Shown here: positions 13,201 through 25,342 of the stretch, one piece after another
Numbering within the stretch: position 1 is the stretch's first letter
Layout: the number at the start of each line of letters is the position of its first letter
NCBI GenBank assembly: GCA_037951165.1
Contig: JBBDHG010000014.1
Location: 21,865,501 to 21,929,500, forward strand
Direction of reading: 5' to 3'
Origin: Lophius americanus
Taxonomy: Eukaryota > Chordata > Actinopteri > Lophiiformes > Lophiidae
Length of the DNA: 64,000 nucleotides
The notes under the pieces: model-generated
The model's database searches: none
What the model saw: the letters and a program-made list of their open reading frames with translations, nothing else
What the model was told of the DNA's origin: nothing
Position numbers and translations under genes: made by a program

Positions 13201-16200
13201 ACAGAAACCGGGATGTATTGGACAAAGACAGCAGAATGGACCACGGTAAGTCCAAGGCAAAGGACGAAAATGAAAAGCTCTCTCAGTCTAAAGATGCGGT
13301 GCGGAAAGATAATCGGCCGCGGGAAAAACTCTTAGTGGATGGTGATTATCAAATGACAAGTTTTGGTCAGATGTTGAGTCTAAAAGACCAAGAAATCGGA
13401 GAGCGCCACAAGAGACATAAAGAAAGGATGAAGCAAATGGAGAAGCTGAGACCCAAATCAGGGGACCCTAAACTCAAGGACAAAACTAAGTCCACAGAGG
13501 AAGTGCGGAAAAATCGCAGTGAACTATCGAAAAAATCCAACAGTCTAGAGCCCGGTCTTAAAGAGAAGAAGGTTAAGGATGTGGGCGTCCCAGCTCAGAT
13601 GATGTCCCCTAGCAGGAAATTCCAGCCTACTGATAATCAGAACTCAAAAGACTGGCTGCCGGGTCACCAACTGAAGGAGAACCTCCCAGCCTCTCCCAGG
13701 CCAGATCAAAACAGGCCAACTGGTGTCCCTACACCAACGTCTGTCATATCGTGCCCCAGCTTCGAGGAAGTAATGCAAACGCCACGTACCCCATCGTGTA
13801 GTGCAGAGGATTATCCTGACATCATGTTGGATGGGCTGGACTGTCAGAACTCATCAGCTATGACAATGTCAATGAACGCCTGCTCTCCATCTTTCTTTGA
13901 AAGGTATAAAAATTAGCAACGGTGTAATGTTTTCATTATTTATGTGCACCATTTATTTTTGGTTTTCTTTTTAAAGTGACATATTTTCTAATGTCTTGTC
14001 CTCTTATGTCTTCACCCAGCAGGTACTCTAACTCCCAGAGTTTCCCGGAGGGCACTTGCCCGACCCCTGCGAAGAACCTCCAGCTGCCCCTTGTCAGCTG
14101 TTCTGCATCCTCTGATGTCCGTAGGCCTCTAGATGAGGATTTCAAGGCTGAGGCTGACAAGTTTCTTCGACAGCAGAGTGATCCAGCTGCTGACTTTGAA
14201 CCGTCACCTTCCTCACATACTCTAGAGGACAAATCGGTAACTGTGGACAGGCTGGACTGTCTGTCATGTCCCTATTTCTCCCCAATAAGAATGTTGTCCC
14301 CTCAACGGGAAACAGTTCATCCCCCACCAGATCTAACTGCACCGACTCCTGCTACTACCGAGGGTCACGAGCACCTTCCTGAAAGTGCATACACCAGTTT
14401 CTTGCCCAAACCTTCAACACCAGTTCACAGACCAGACCCCCAGGAGCCATGCTTTGACATAGCTGCACCACCAACCCCAGCTCCTGCTGCTTTGCCACCC
14501 CTGGACATTGATGATATCTCTGAGCCTCACCACAGTGAGCCTAACCTGGTCCTCTCAGATCTTCCCTCTGTCACAGGAGAGCAGGAACATGATGAAGAAG
14601 ACGAGGAGGAAGACGAGGAGGAGGGGGAGGCGGAAGAGGAAGAAGAAGAGGAGGAGGAGGAGGAAGAAGGAGACATGGGTGACATGGATGGGACTGTGGT
14701 TCACTGTGCTGTGGAGGAGCCAGAGAAAATGAGAGAGCCGTGCTCCTTCTCTCCTCAGGTTGAGGATTCACAGAGGAAGAGCTGGCCCTCTGAGTCTCCT
14801 GACAGGCAGGACCCAGACATCCACCCGCTCTCTCCATCAAACTCTGCAGCCAACCATGGAGAAAACTGTTATGATCACAACATGAGCTGGAACCCTGATA
14901 TGGACCTTAAATCTCCTCACCGGACATATGGGGAGATAGAAGCTGCGGTCTCCAAAATAACCAGTCCTTACTCTCATTCAGAAAGTGAAATGCATCACTT
15001 GTCTGGACACCCATCAGTCACTCCCCCTTATGCCACCTGGAATAGGTGGCACAAAGAGGACGCGGTGGACTTTGATGAACAAAAGGAGGCTGTGGCTGAC
15101 ATCCCCTCACCTGAGAGGTCTGACACTGGTATGGATGCAGAACCCAACTACTTAAATACCACGGCATCCTCAGATAGGTTGGAGTCTTTCTTCCAAGAAT
15201 GTAACAAGCCCAGCATAGAGGACAGTCACCAGTTAGAACCAGAGTCATCATGTGGAGAACCAGACAGCAGACCGACCACGCACTGCTTCACTGCTACCAC
15301 TGATGAGCAAATGGCTCCAGTTGTGGGACCTGAGCCTGTGGTCCCCTGGGCTGACCCATTTTCAGCTGATGCAGATGAACTGGATGACCTGGGACCTTTC
15401 TCCTTGCCTGACCTACCACTGCCAGAGAAGCCTGAGGAAGCTGAATCTCGAGATCCAGAACTTTCAGACAACACCAACAGTGGGGTGACCCACATTAGAG
15501 AGACCATCACAGACAGAGATGATGAGGATATAATGGAGGTGGACTTGCCAAGCCTGGCTGAGACTACTGGCCCTGTTGGAGACCTTGATTTAGTTGATCC
15601 TACCAGACAAGACTTGGTTGTACCATCACCACACGCTAACTTCCAGCATGAGTTGGAACCTGAGCCTCCGAATGTGCCAATCCACAGTTCTCAGTCTCTT
15701 ACACACCAACAAGGCAGCTTGTTGGAAAGAACAGGACCACATGGGGAACCTGATGAGTCGGATCCCAGTTTGTTGTATTCTCCTGTCAAGTCAAACGCCA
15801 ATCAGCAACATCACATACAGATCCACTCCCTCACTGAGCCACTGCTGTTACCCATGGATTCAGTATCTCCTGTTAACTCAGAGGTGAGACAGGAGGGAGA
15901 TGCTGAGCCAATATCAGAATCTGTAATCTCCAGTCATCTTCCTCAGCTCGCAGTAGCAGTCTCCCTCTCCAGCACAGTGGACCTACCAGATACGCAGGAC
16001 AATACTTCCAAGCTTACGCCCATAATATTGACCACTGCGTGCATCAATGTAGATATCCCTAAGAAGGTGGATGAAGTCCCTCAGAGGATTACCCGCAATC
16101 GGGCCAAGAACAATCCCTCTACTACCGCTGTCCCTTCTGCCTCCATCATATCAACTTCATCTGGCGCCGCCACGCCTTTAACCACCAGTCCAACTGTTAA

Positions 16201-17965
16201 CATTAATCCCATTCCCAATAGAACCCCAACACCTACTCCAGCCTCTTGCCCGACAGCTCTGAAGAAGGACAAAGAAACTGTCCTCAGTGTCTCTTCTGCT
16301 ACATCTAATTCACCTCCAGCGGTGACTGTACCCCCTTCAGTAACATCTTCTGCGCCAGTGGGTCTCACAAAGACAACAAAAGGGCGCCCTCTCCCCATGG
16401 ACGAAGAAGAATCTCAGACCCAACATCCACGCAAGAGGAGATTTCCACGTTCAGCCAGTCAACAGGTCCAGGTCCAGCTGGTCAACACAGCCATGCAGCA
16501 AACAAGGGAAATGATCCAACAGACTTTGGCAGTAGTAGTCAATGCCATCAAGCTGGATGATATTGAGCCCTACCACAGTGACCGCTCCAACCCTTACTTT
16601 GAGTACTTGCAAATCAGGAAGAAAATTGAGGAAAAGAGGAAGATCTTGTGTTATATCACCCCACAGGCCCCACAGTGTTACGCTGAATACGTGACCTACA
16701 CAGGCTCTTACCTGTTGGATGGCAAGCCCCTCAGCAAGCTGCACATTCCTGTTGTAAGTTATAGTGTTATTTTTTTTCCCTCGATATTGCAAATGTAGCA
16801 CATGTGAGTCAAATATCTAAATATTATTCTAGAGATGTAAGCAATCCTTGTTTAATGTTAAATTTAATTTTCTTTGGTAGAGGTCAGAATGTGAACAATA
16901 CCCTGTTGTGTTTCCTCATCAGATCGCCCCACCTCCATCTTTGTCAGAACCTTTGAAAGAGCTCTTCAGACAACAGGAGGCTGTAAGAGGGAAGCTCAGG
17001 TTGCAGCACAGCATAGAGCGGGTAAGAAATATACTACGGGTAGACTTTATCCTTTTAAGCTTCTGCCCAGCAGTCATTTCTCTCTTCTTGTCCCTGCATT
17101 CACACATCTATCTACGTTCACGTGCACTTAACACTGACTACTTTGATAAAGGCTCAAACTTTTTTTTAATATAAGTGCAAGAACTTCCATGCTGAGCCAG
17201 AGTGAAGTGCAGACATGAATTCAATTAATCTCTCTTGCTATGTGACTATATTTTCTGTGAAACCTCAGAAGCAGCTTTGTGGGGTAAGTTCACCAACTAA
17301 CCTATAAGCATGATGACCGACTTACTACCTAATGTTAATTTTCTATTTCTCTTGTGCTTACTGTTCACAGGAGAAGCTGATTGTCTCATGTGAGCAGGAG
17401 GTTTTAAGGGTCCACTGCAGAGCAGCCAGGACAATAGCGAATCAGGCTGTGCCATTCAGTGCCTGCACCATGCTGTTGGACTCTGAAGTATACAATATGC
17501 CATCAGAGAGCCAGGTAGGAAAAATCCCTCAAGATAATTCACACAAATTTTAATAGAGGCTGCCAATTATTAATTAATCCATGGATTTGGTTTATGTCTT
17601 CAGGGTGATGAGAACAAATCTGTGAGAGATCGCTTCAACGCTCGTCAGTTCATCTCCTGGATTCAGGATGTGGATGATAAATATGACCGCATGAAGGTAA
17701 ATATCAGTTATTTCATCCCTTCAATACACCACAATTGTAGGTATATTACAAGTGTATTTATGTTTGTTTCCCCCCTCAGACATGTTTGCTGATGCGGCAG
17801 CAGCACGAGGCAGCAGCCCTCAATGCAGTGCAAAGGATGGAGTGGCAGTTAAAGGTCCAGGAATTGGACCCAGCAGTGCACAAGTCCCTCTGCGTCAACG
17901 AGGTGCCGTCCTTCTACGTGCCAATGGTTGATGTCAATGACGACTTTGTCCTGCTGCCTGCATGA
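7294..17965 (+). CDS. ankrd11: ankrd11, ankyrin repeat domain-containing protein 11 (5' end not in view)
   Basis: ANKRD11 is a large nuclear co-regulator that binds p160 coactivators and recruits histone deacetylases; human haploinsufficiency causes KBG syndrome. Ten exons join in phase: 7294-7467, 8433-8633, 8744-8886, 9196-9343, 9451-13903, 14023-16753, 16923-17021, 17371-17514, 17604-17696 and 17780-17965 (TGA), about 2,789 residues. The first exon has the conserved 'GPERKRIKKEP' and 'RAGYPLSERQQVALLMQM' blocks. Exons 2-4 carry the ankyrin repeats. Exon 5 encodes a very long Lys/Glu/Asp-rich low-complexity region, exon 6 a Pro/Ser/Glu-rich region and the start of the C-terminal domain ('YFEYLQIRKKIEEKRKI'). 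The last four exons finish that domain, nearly identical to human, ending VDVNDDFVLLPA. The human protein is 2,663 residues, so this one is longer. The N-terminal 70 or so residues are missing from view. ANKRD12 is the main alternative; the length, the C-terminal sequence and the slc22a31/dpep1 neighbours favour ankrd11. Confidence 0.95.
8433..9343 (+). CDS. ankrd11: ankrd11 exons 2-4: ankyrin-repeat region
   Basis: Three exons (8433-8633, 8744-8886, 9196-9343) encode a stack of about four ankyrin repeats. The repeat cores are visible as GETRLHRAAIRGEVRRIKEL, GWTALHEACNRGYYDVAKQL, DDTPLHDASNNGHFKVVKLL and a shorter GETPLKVA unit. Each has the TPLH-type helix start and the Gly turn. Exon borders fall at DFAG/W, FK/V and SS/E, and splice phases 1, 0 and 1 agree. 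In the family this region binds the PAS domains of p160 coactivators. It is the most conserved part of the N-terminal half and shows no frame damage. Confidence 0.95.
9451..13903 (+). CDS. ankrd11: ankrd11 exon 5: giant charged low-complexity exon
   Basis: This 4,453-bp exon starts with the conserved 'SSEEEDAPSFAPSSSVDG' block after the acceptor at 9450 and ends at FFER with a GT donor at 13904. Most of it codes for repeating KDK, KEK, EKK and DKKE units, a predicted disordered or helical mixed-charge region with many potential nuclear localisation signals. Conserved islands interrupt it: KTWYKIADIFTDESDDDED, SLLEKLEEEA, SSDSFTDRGHEP, 'MTSFGQMLSLKDQEIGERHK' and 'ASPRPDQNRPTGVPTPTS'. Antisense frames across the exon are shadows of its purine-rich codons. 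Confidence 0.95.
14023..16753 (+). CDS. ankrd11: ankrd11 exon 6: Pro/Ser/Glu-rich region and start of the C-terminal domain
   Basis: A 2,731-bp exon. Its acceptor is the tandem CAGCAG, so the exon can start at 14020 or 14023 and add or omit one Ser codon. At 14590-14675 the reading frame is almost pure GAG/GAA and encodes an acidic tract that I do not recall in the human protein. Further on are the conserved blocks WADPFSADADELDDLGPFSL, PQRITRNRA, 'HPRKRRFPRSASQQ', 'QQTREMIQQTLA' and the start of the strongly conserved C-terminal domain. The donor GTAAGT is at 16754. Confidence 0.95.
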
Positions 17966-19235
17966 CATCCTTGTGCTCACAGAGAGAGAGCAAACTTTGT
18001 CTGAACCACTTCTTCTAAAAAAGACTTCGTCAAACGGAACAAATGGAAAGGGCTAGCAAGTTTGAATGAAGACTTAAGACAGCTCTCGATTCCCTTCCAC
18101 GAAGAAGGAGACACATTTTTACTGGGGAAAAAGAAAATACACAACTTGCACTTTCATCCTCAAAGTTTTTACGCTTTTCTTTGGTAAGAGTGTGAAAAGT
18201 AGGAGAAGTTTTTGCTTTGAGGCTCTGACATTTGGACAATTTGCCCCAGAAGGGGACAGAGATATATTTTCTGAGTTAATTTTTGGTCCCTGCTTCAATA
18301 GACCCACAAACTCTGAGAGCTGAAATCGGGGTAGAGCTCTCCCAAGTGTGTGGAGCCTCTCCTGAGGGAGGACTGAGGGAAAGCCTCCCTTGTTGACCTG
18401 GGGCTTCTGGTAAGTCGGGAGAAGCCAAGTACAGCACCGACCCAGAGTAAGTCAACAGAGCTGTGGTGCTCAGGTGGATCTTCAATGTAAGTCTACAGCA
18501 AGACCGCTTGGATGGACAGGCTAGGAAGCGAAAACCAGCCACTGATAGTTTTTGGGGCTATAAAATCATGTCCCCAGAGCGTGCACTCTCTGTTCCCACT
18601 GCCCCAGGCCAAAGCTAAACAGTTACTCAACACAGTCTGCTGAAGGTTGAAATACAGCAGATGGGTCACAATGTGCGTCCGTCAGGGCCCAGTGTCTGAG
18701 AGGAACGGACTGATCCTTCAGCCTCTCAGCCTGACTAAACAGAGGAGGACGGGCAGGGGGACAGACCGGAGAGTTCCTCAGCCATCCAGCTTGCTCCAAC
18801 AAATACATCAGACCGCCATTGACTGCAAAAACACCAGAGGACAAATCACATAGAAGATACAAAAATAAAGAATGTTCAGATTCCAAGAGACTATTGTGGT
18901 TTGGCTAAAGGAGAGAAATATTGATTTTTGTCTCTACTTTTTGTTTTTTCTTTACTTGGGCATTTCATTGTTTCTGAGGAAGTGACTTGAAACACTACAG
19001 AGCCAATAGTAGTTTAATGGAAAAAAAAGTAAAAGAAAAATTAAAAAAAGTTGTATTCCGTAAAATATGTACAGTTTTTATATTCGTTAACCAATGTATT
19101 CTTGCTGCCTTCTAGATAATTTATTTTGCCACACATTACTGCACAGTTGTAAATAACCTATGTACTGTAATATCACTCAGTTAAATGTAAAGAAAGAAAA
19201 ACATAAAAGAAATAAAAAAGTATCTTTTTATGTAC
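17966..19235 (+). other. ankrd11: ankrd11 3' UTR with poly(A) signals
   Basis: The sequence after the TGA has no coding frame. Canonical AATAAA hexamers occur at 18864-18869 and 19211-19216; the second sits in a T- and A-rich setting typical of a transcript end. Two further hexamers, 21582-21587 and 22209-22214, could serve longer UTR forms. The end is inferred, not shown; long-read transcripts would settle it. Confidence 0.55.
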
Positions 19236-20219
19236 AGTTCACCCTTGGGCAGCACTACCCCCCTCCCTCCCTCCCTCCCCCCTCATATCCACGGGCCAAA
19301 ATGTGTACACGATTCTGTCAGTATTTATAAGACGCCAGTGCACAGTTGTATGATCCCAACTCTAGATTTGTTTAGGATTAAGCGAGGCAACCCGGATCAT
19401 TACAACTCCCAAATACCTGAAGAAAAAGAACGCTTCTGGAATAAACCGGCCTCCCACAGGCCAGCCACCATATAGTCCCTCAGATGTAGCAGAATAGTTG
19501 TTGAGGATTTATTTAAAGAATAGACAGAGGATTTTATTCATTGCTTTACGACACAATTATATCTGAACATTTTGAACCAAGAAAATGCCTTTTTCAAAAA
19601 AAATTACTCCTTGTAGGGCAATGTCACAAAGATATATATGAATGGGATAGAAATTAGTTGTCATTCACTATAAAAACCGTCATATTATTTCTAAATGGTT
19701 TCAAATTAATGTTCCATGTTGTTTTAAGTTACAAAACTGACTGAACCTATTTCCAATTATCCAAGAACATTGTCTAAGACCACGGGACAAAATCTTTGAG
19801 CTCATACTCATTTTTCCCAGCTTGTCTGCTCTTCTGAACGGTGAATTTAGTGAAGCCTTTGAACAGTCACTGAAAAGTTTCATTACATACGATTCGTAGT
19901 TTGTGATATTTTTTTCAGTCAGCATATTTTCTAGGTGCTGCTGTAACCGCTAACTAGATGCGGCCATTGTGTCAAAGCTCTGGAACTGCATTTGGCTTTG
20001 CATGAGACCTGTGGCCTTTCACTTGAATGGTTGTTTTTAAAACTAATGACATTTTTATTGCAGCCTATAGGGAGTTAATTTCCCTATTATGATTCCAAAA
20101 CCAAACCGAGATAAGTTTGGTAGTCGATTGAATCCTAATAGTCTCAATAGTGATCAGCCTTTTTATCAAAGTTTAATCTACAAGGGGGTTAGCTATCATT
20201 GTGTCAGGGATTTTAGATG

Positions 20220-20390
20220 TTTAATTATTTCCTCATGTTTACCCTGTTATCAGATTCTTGTGTCAGGCCCAAGCAGACAGTTACGACAATTCAGTCTCAC
20301 TAAATTAACCAAAAAGTGGACGGACAGCACAAACAGTGGAATGGGATGAAGTTGCAAAATGCTGAATACATTTTTTTTATTTGTTTTGAA
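20220..20390 (+). repeat. Duplicated 170-bp repeat, copy 1
   Basis: This segment matches 22752-22920 in the same orientation. Shared landmarks in order are 'tcatgtttac', 'gtcaggcccaagca', 'attcagtctc', 'ccaaaaagtggac', 'acaaac.gtgga', 'gctgaat' and a T run. Divergence is substantial, with several indels. I cannot assign the family. Confidence 0.6.
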
Positions 20391-22751
20391 TTAATATTCC
20401 TGTTCAAATGTTGATTTATGAGGACTTTTGTGGATTATCCATTTTTACTGGGTTTTGAGGAGCTTTTCTGACCTACCACATGGGCTGCATGTCTGTCTGT
20501 GTGTGACAGCTGCTCACGTCTCCTGATTGCAATATTGTATGGATCTTTCTTAAGTTATTCACACACTGTCAGCCAGCATGGCTGCGTGTGCTATGTCTAG
20601 TCAAGTGCAATGGTTGTTGCTATTACACTGTGCAGGCAAGGTGGCTAGATGCATAGTCCTGGATACTTTTGAAATACACACATCCTGGTTGGTATACACA
20701 TGCAAAATATTTGGATACAGATGGCAGGAAATGTCATAAAACCCTCGTTTGTCATGTTTTTACTTTGTTTATTGTTTTCTTACACCGTTTTGGGGAAAGA
20801 GTCGAGGTTGTCCTTCGTTCACAGAATCTTGTGTTTCTCAGCCCAGTGTATCTAGTTTTGAATGTCATTCTGTTGATCTGAGGAGATTTTTTTCCTGTAT
20901 ACAGCATAAACACCAGTGGCATGTCAATCACGTTGCTAATCGAGCCGAATGTATACCGTTACTATGCCCTGACCAACCACACACTCTCACTATTGTTTAC
21001 AAGGCATCAAGTGTGTTTCCGTTGCATGTGTCGCCTTTTTAAACGGTTTAAGCCCCATCTTTGTTTTAACATCTGTAATCGGTCATTTATTTAAAACTAC
21101 AAAGGCTTGAAATGGTGATGGTTGACACAACTGTCCCCAGTCTGCAGTACATCGCTGCTCAGAACAATAGATAAAACACATCCATTCAGGTCCATCGTCC
21201 AGTGTGAATAGTCCGCCGATAAAACAAGTTTATTTTAATCCGTTGAATCCGAGCATAAACACGCGTCAGTCCTCAGATGCACAGTAGAGAACTTGGCCGT
21301 GGTGATACAGATGCTAACCTGGCACCACCTCAGTCGGCAACATATTACCTCTACTCTCCTTACATTCGTGTGTTTGTTTTAGATTTGTTATTTGTTCTAT
21401 TTTTTCTTACTGGACATAATTATACATAATTGCGATTTTTGTTCTCTAGAATCACGATTTCAAGCCTTTTTTTTTTTTCCTAGTTCTTGTTTGATTTTTT
21501 TGATTATTGTTGATATATTTTTTTTAATTCAACCCAGACTGTAGCTATTTCTTTGTTCTTTCTTTAGAGTGGAAAATGACTAATAAAACGCATGGAGAAC
21601 TACTCTTTAAATGGTGAGAAATAACCTATTTATTATGTTTTTCGGTTTCTTTTTTTTCGACACCTGTGGTATGTTTTGAGTTGAAGTTGGTCTCCGCTGT
21701 GTAAATTTTCCTTCTTGTAATGCGTAAAAGAGACATACTGTACATAGCTCTGTAAATAAAACCTCCCAGGACATTTTGCACCCTCCTCTTTGTACTAGTC
21801 TGAAAAATTGCGTAGAATGTGGGGTTCTAACAGCAATGAGCCACGTGCGCTTGCTGCAGGTGATTATGATGTAACAATGTAACATTTTTTTATTTGTACA
21901 ATGTAGTTTATTTGTGTACATATTGTTGGAGCAGCTATTGGGGGGGGGGGTTATGATGGGGTTATTGATGCTATTGTCAGTGCTGTAACAGAAATCCAGT
22001 ACTTTCACCTCTAGCTGTTGTTGATTTCCTGCAAAAAAAATTCAATGAAAAAGACAAAATAAAAAAACGAAAATGCAAGAAACTGAAAATGAGGATGGAT
22101 GGGAAAAAAAGACAAACTGAAAAGTAAAAATTCTAAATTGTTATTTTCTACAGTTGCATGTACAGAGAGCGCAAGAACTGCTGTTGTTCCTCAGAGATTA
22201 TGTTCGTTAATAAAATTTTGAAAAATATTACCAGCAATCCTCCATTCTTGATTATGTGCTTGAAATGTCTGTCATGCTGGCAAAGCTCTACTGTACTGTG
22301 TGCAAATACATCATTATGTTGTCACGGAATAGTTCTAATACGGCACGCTTACATAAAAAATAAGTAGAAATTAGAAACTTACCTTTCAAATAATGAATGA
22401 AGTAATGATATTTATGTATATAATTGACAGCCTTATATATATTGTTATTGTGGTCTTGTCCAATCAGAGGGCGACAATTCTATTGGTCTATGTACAAACC
22501 ATGTTTTGAAACAGAAATCTGAAGTGTGAGCAAAAAAAAGGCACCATCTGCTTAAAGTTTCAACTTTGGTTGCCAGAGTTGATTAGATAACTTCCTTTCA
22601 TGAGAGAAGTATGCACAGAATAATGATTAAGACATCTTAGAATTTTCATTTTATTTTTTGGTACAGGCTCTAACACTTTGTTTTATGTCAGGGTAAGTGT
22701 GACATGGCTTTTCTTAAGTATCTGTTACTTATATGATGTGGAATCTGGATA

Positions 22752-22920
22752 TTTAATTTATTCATCATGTTTACTCTAATCATATTCTTGTCAGGCCCAA
22801 GCAATCAGTTACAAGAATTCAGTCTCTCGGAATTATCCAAAAAGTGGACAGACAACACAAACGGTGGAGGAGAGAGAAGTCGCGAAACGCTGAATCAATT
22901 TTTTTTTTTGATGTATTAGT
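22752..22920 (+). repeat. Duplicated 170-bp repeat, copy 2
   Basis: Second copy of the element at 20220-20390, about 2.5 kb further on in direct orientation. It carries the same order of landmarks and ends in a run of T. A dispersed element inserted twice, or an old segmental duplication, would both explain the pair; I saw no obvious third copy in the window. Confidence 0.6.
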
Positions 22921-24184
22921 AGTCGATATTTTTACGAATCTTGAGGCAGGACCAGCCGAGCATGTTTGTGCCTTTGAGATGTGGAGGAGAGTCAGGACCC
23001 AGGTGTCTGTGGAACAGCAAAGTGTTAGAATAAGGAGGGCAGCTACAATTGCTATTGTGATATTGGTTATGTCTACAACAATGAAAACAAGCTGTGTCTG
23101 TGAGTGCACAAACAAAAAGATGCACAAACACACAGTGTGATGAGAAGTGAGTGAGGATGAACGTCAGCCTCAGCTGGAAACGATGCAGCAGTGTCGTAGG
23201 GGTCGGGAGAGGTATGCAGTGACATTTGGATGACTATTGTACAAGTAGGTGAAAGGTCACCTTCTGCATCTTCAAAGGTTCATGTTCAGGGATAAGTTAC
23301 ACCTTTAGGTGGTACATACTGCTACTCTAAAAGGTTTCAAAGGTCATGACAGGAATGGTTGACGGATAAACAAGACGAGATGAGATGAAGCTGTTGTGAA
23401 AATTCCCAATCATAGAAGACACATTGTACTCCTGCAGGGTTCAGAAGTGGCGGTAATTTTCTCAGCTAAATTTGTCAGCAAATTGGATTTATACAAAGGT
23501 TACTCCCTTTAACAGCACATGCTCGGGAATTGGTAGCGTTTCTCACCGTTTTGCTGAGATGGAAATTTCAGGGCATGGGACTGTTTGTCACAGGTGTTGA
23601 TGGTTTTGCTGTTACCTTGATGACGTGTGTAGTGATTTGTGCGAACAAATTATAAAGTCTACTGTTTCTCTGTTTGGCTGAGGTTTGTCATGTTGTTAAT
23701 ATGGCAAAACATGAGTTTGCCAGAGCAATGCCTCGATCACACCTCAGTCATGTGGGCGGCTCAGACAGACTATTTAACTAGAATTTTCTTTGGAAAGCTT
23801 AAGTCACATGAAATTTGACCTAAATCGTTAACATTTTAATTTTCTAGAATCACTTTGGAATTTTCTTTATACAACCGAAAATTATGCAGTTATTTCAGCC
23901 CTTCGAAAAAAGCATTGACCTCCTTTTTTTTCTTTTTTCAGGTGTATCTCATACTACTTGTGTTGGGTCTTCGAAAAACAATTTAGCATGAAACAACGTT
24001 TAGTTTAAAATGATTTATAACCCAAATTCATCCATGACAGTGATTGCTCAGTCACGAAGTCAAAAAAATGATTCAAATAAATCATTCAGGAAACTGCAGT
24101 CCTCTTTCCCATTAACAAAAGTCAGTGTTCAGTGCTAAGTTGAAAGCCGTTGATAACCCCAGAAGAAAACTAGGCCTACTGTCG

Positions 24185-24800
24185 TCCCCCGGCAGCAAGG
24201 GTATATCCCCGAAAAGACCCCAATCCCCCTGATTAAACTTCTCAAATTAAATTTGAAGTTATGTCCACAGTACTTTTCATAAAAAAGGTCCGTCTAGTGA
24301 GTAAAATATGAACTATTAGAGTCAAATACGATATATATACATGATAGATCTCCTTGAGTCCAATTATACGCAACAAATTTCTGCTTAATATGGACAATAG
24401 TCAAGAACTTATTTCCAAAAAAGTGTTTTAATGTTTATAAAAAAAGTTCCTCCATTGAGTAAAATATGAACTATTTGAGTATAACACGATGTATACAAGA
24501 CAGATCTACTCAAGTCATACTGGGTCATTTCATATCTGACCAACGATGAGAAAGATGTGTCCAGAAAACTGTGTTTTTTTGCAAAAAGAGCTCCCTAGAG
24601 AGTAAAATATGAACTATTAAAATAAAACACAATGTATTCAAGATAGATTTCCTCAAGTTGATTCATAAGCACCAGGTTTGGACCACATCGGATCCAATGG
24701 TTGAGAAACGATGGCCCGAAAACGTTTGAGGATAAAACTCCCTCTAGTATCAGAAATATACAACCAATCTTTTCCAAAATCAATCCACTTTCGTCTTTAA
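24185..24800 (+). repeat. Local repeat family copy 1 with three internal monomers, cut by piggyBac
   Basis: The copy starts with the family head (aagaccccaatccccctgat) and contains the phrase 'gtgagtaaaatatgaac' or a close variant three times, near 24298, 24456 and 24600, so it has internal units of about 150 bp. It ends with 'ccaaaatcaatcca', the family's 3' part, directly at the TTAA where the piggyBac element begins. No similarity to the family's next segment is clear beyond 27344. Confidence 0.65.
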
Positions 24801-25037
24801 CCCTGTAATGCCAGACCCCAGAAATAATGGACAGAAAATTCAGATTTCTTGAATCTGGAACCTTTATTTGGCCCTTTCACAAAATTTGAAAAAAAAATTA
24901 CAAAAAATTATTTGCATATAGGTTTTTCCATTTGTATCATAAATGGCACAGTGGGCATTACATGCAGTTCTGGCGATACAGCAAAAACATCAGCCTCCTT
25001 AGGCCTCTTTCTTCTTATCTCTTTTATTATGAACTGT

Positions 25038-25342
25038 GGTAAGCATGAAAACAGCAGTTAAGGCTGTAAAGAACATTGGACTCTTATTTTTTCAAACTGC
25101 TACCTCTTCCAGTAACTTTTTCTTGTATTATGAACAGTAGTAGGCATGAAAACCGCAGTTCAGGCTATACAACAAGAACATCGGCCTCTTATTTTTTTCC
25201 AACTGCTACCTTTTCCTGTAACTTTCTTTTATTGTGACAAGTGGTAATCGTGAAAACAGCAGTTGATGATAACAAGAACATCAGCCTCTTCATTTTTTTT
25301 TAACTCTGACTGTTTTCGGTGACTTTCTTTTATTATGCCATG
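25038..25342 (-). repeat. 100-bp tandem array at the 3' end of the piggyBac transposase gene
   Basis: Units start near 25038, 25138 and 25242, and a partial fourth at 25343 lies in the transposase's last codons. Each has 'ggtaa.c.tgaaaacagcag', a middle 'aagaacatc.gcctctta' and an end 'actttcttttattatg'. The partial unit overlaps the codons around the TAA at 25335-25333, so the array seems to have grown from the end of the coding sequence. Confidence 0.7.

Larger units (their letters stand above)
19236..24184. other. AT-rich spacer after ankrd11
   Basis: About 5 kb without a supportable gene. It could be partly the extended ankrd11 3' UTR, since AATAAA signals recur to 22.2 kb. Homopolymers, a short CCCT run near 19.26 kb and two copies of a 170-bp repeat are the only structures I see. 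Short open frames such as 22844-23140 lie in the repeat and look like chance. Confidence 0.5.

Noticed and set aside
9443..13255. Many long antisense and off-frame open frames across ankrd11 exon 5
   Set aside because: They mirror the Lys/Glu-rich codon bias (Ser/Phe/Leu-rich shadows), have no start or splice context, and change with the repeats.
7294..17965. Assignment as ankrd12
   Set aside because: The length, the conserved C-terminal domain ending VDVNDDFVLLPA and the slc22a31/dpep1 neighbourhood fit ankrd11.
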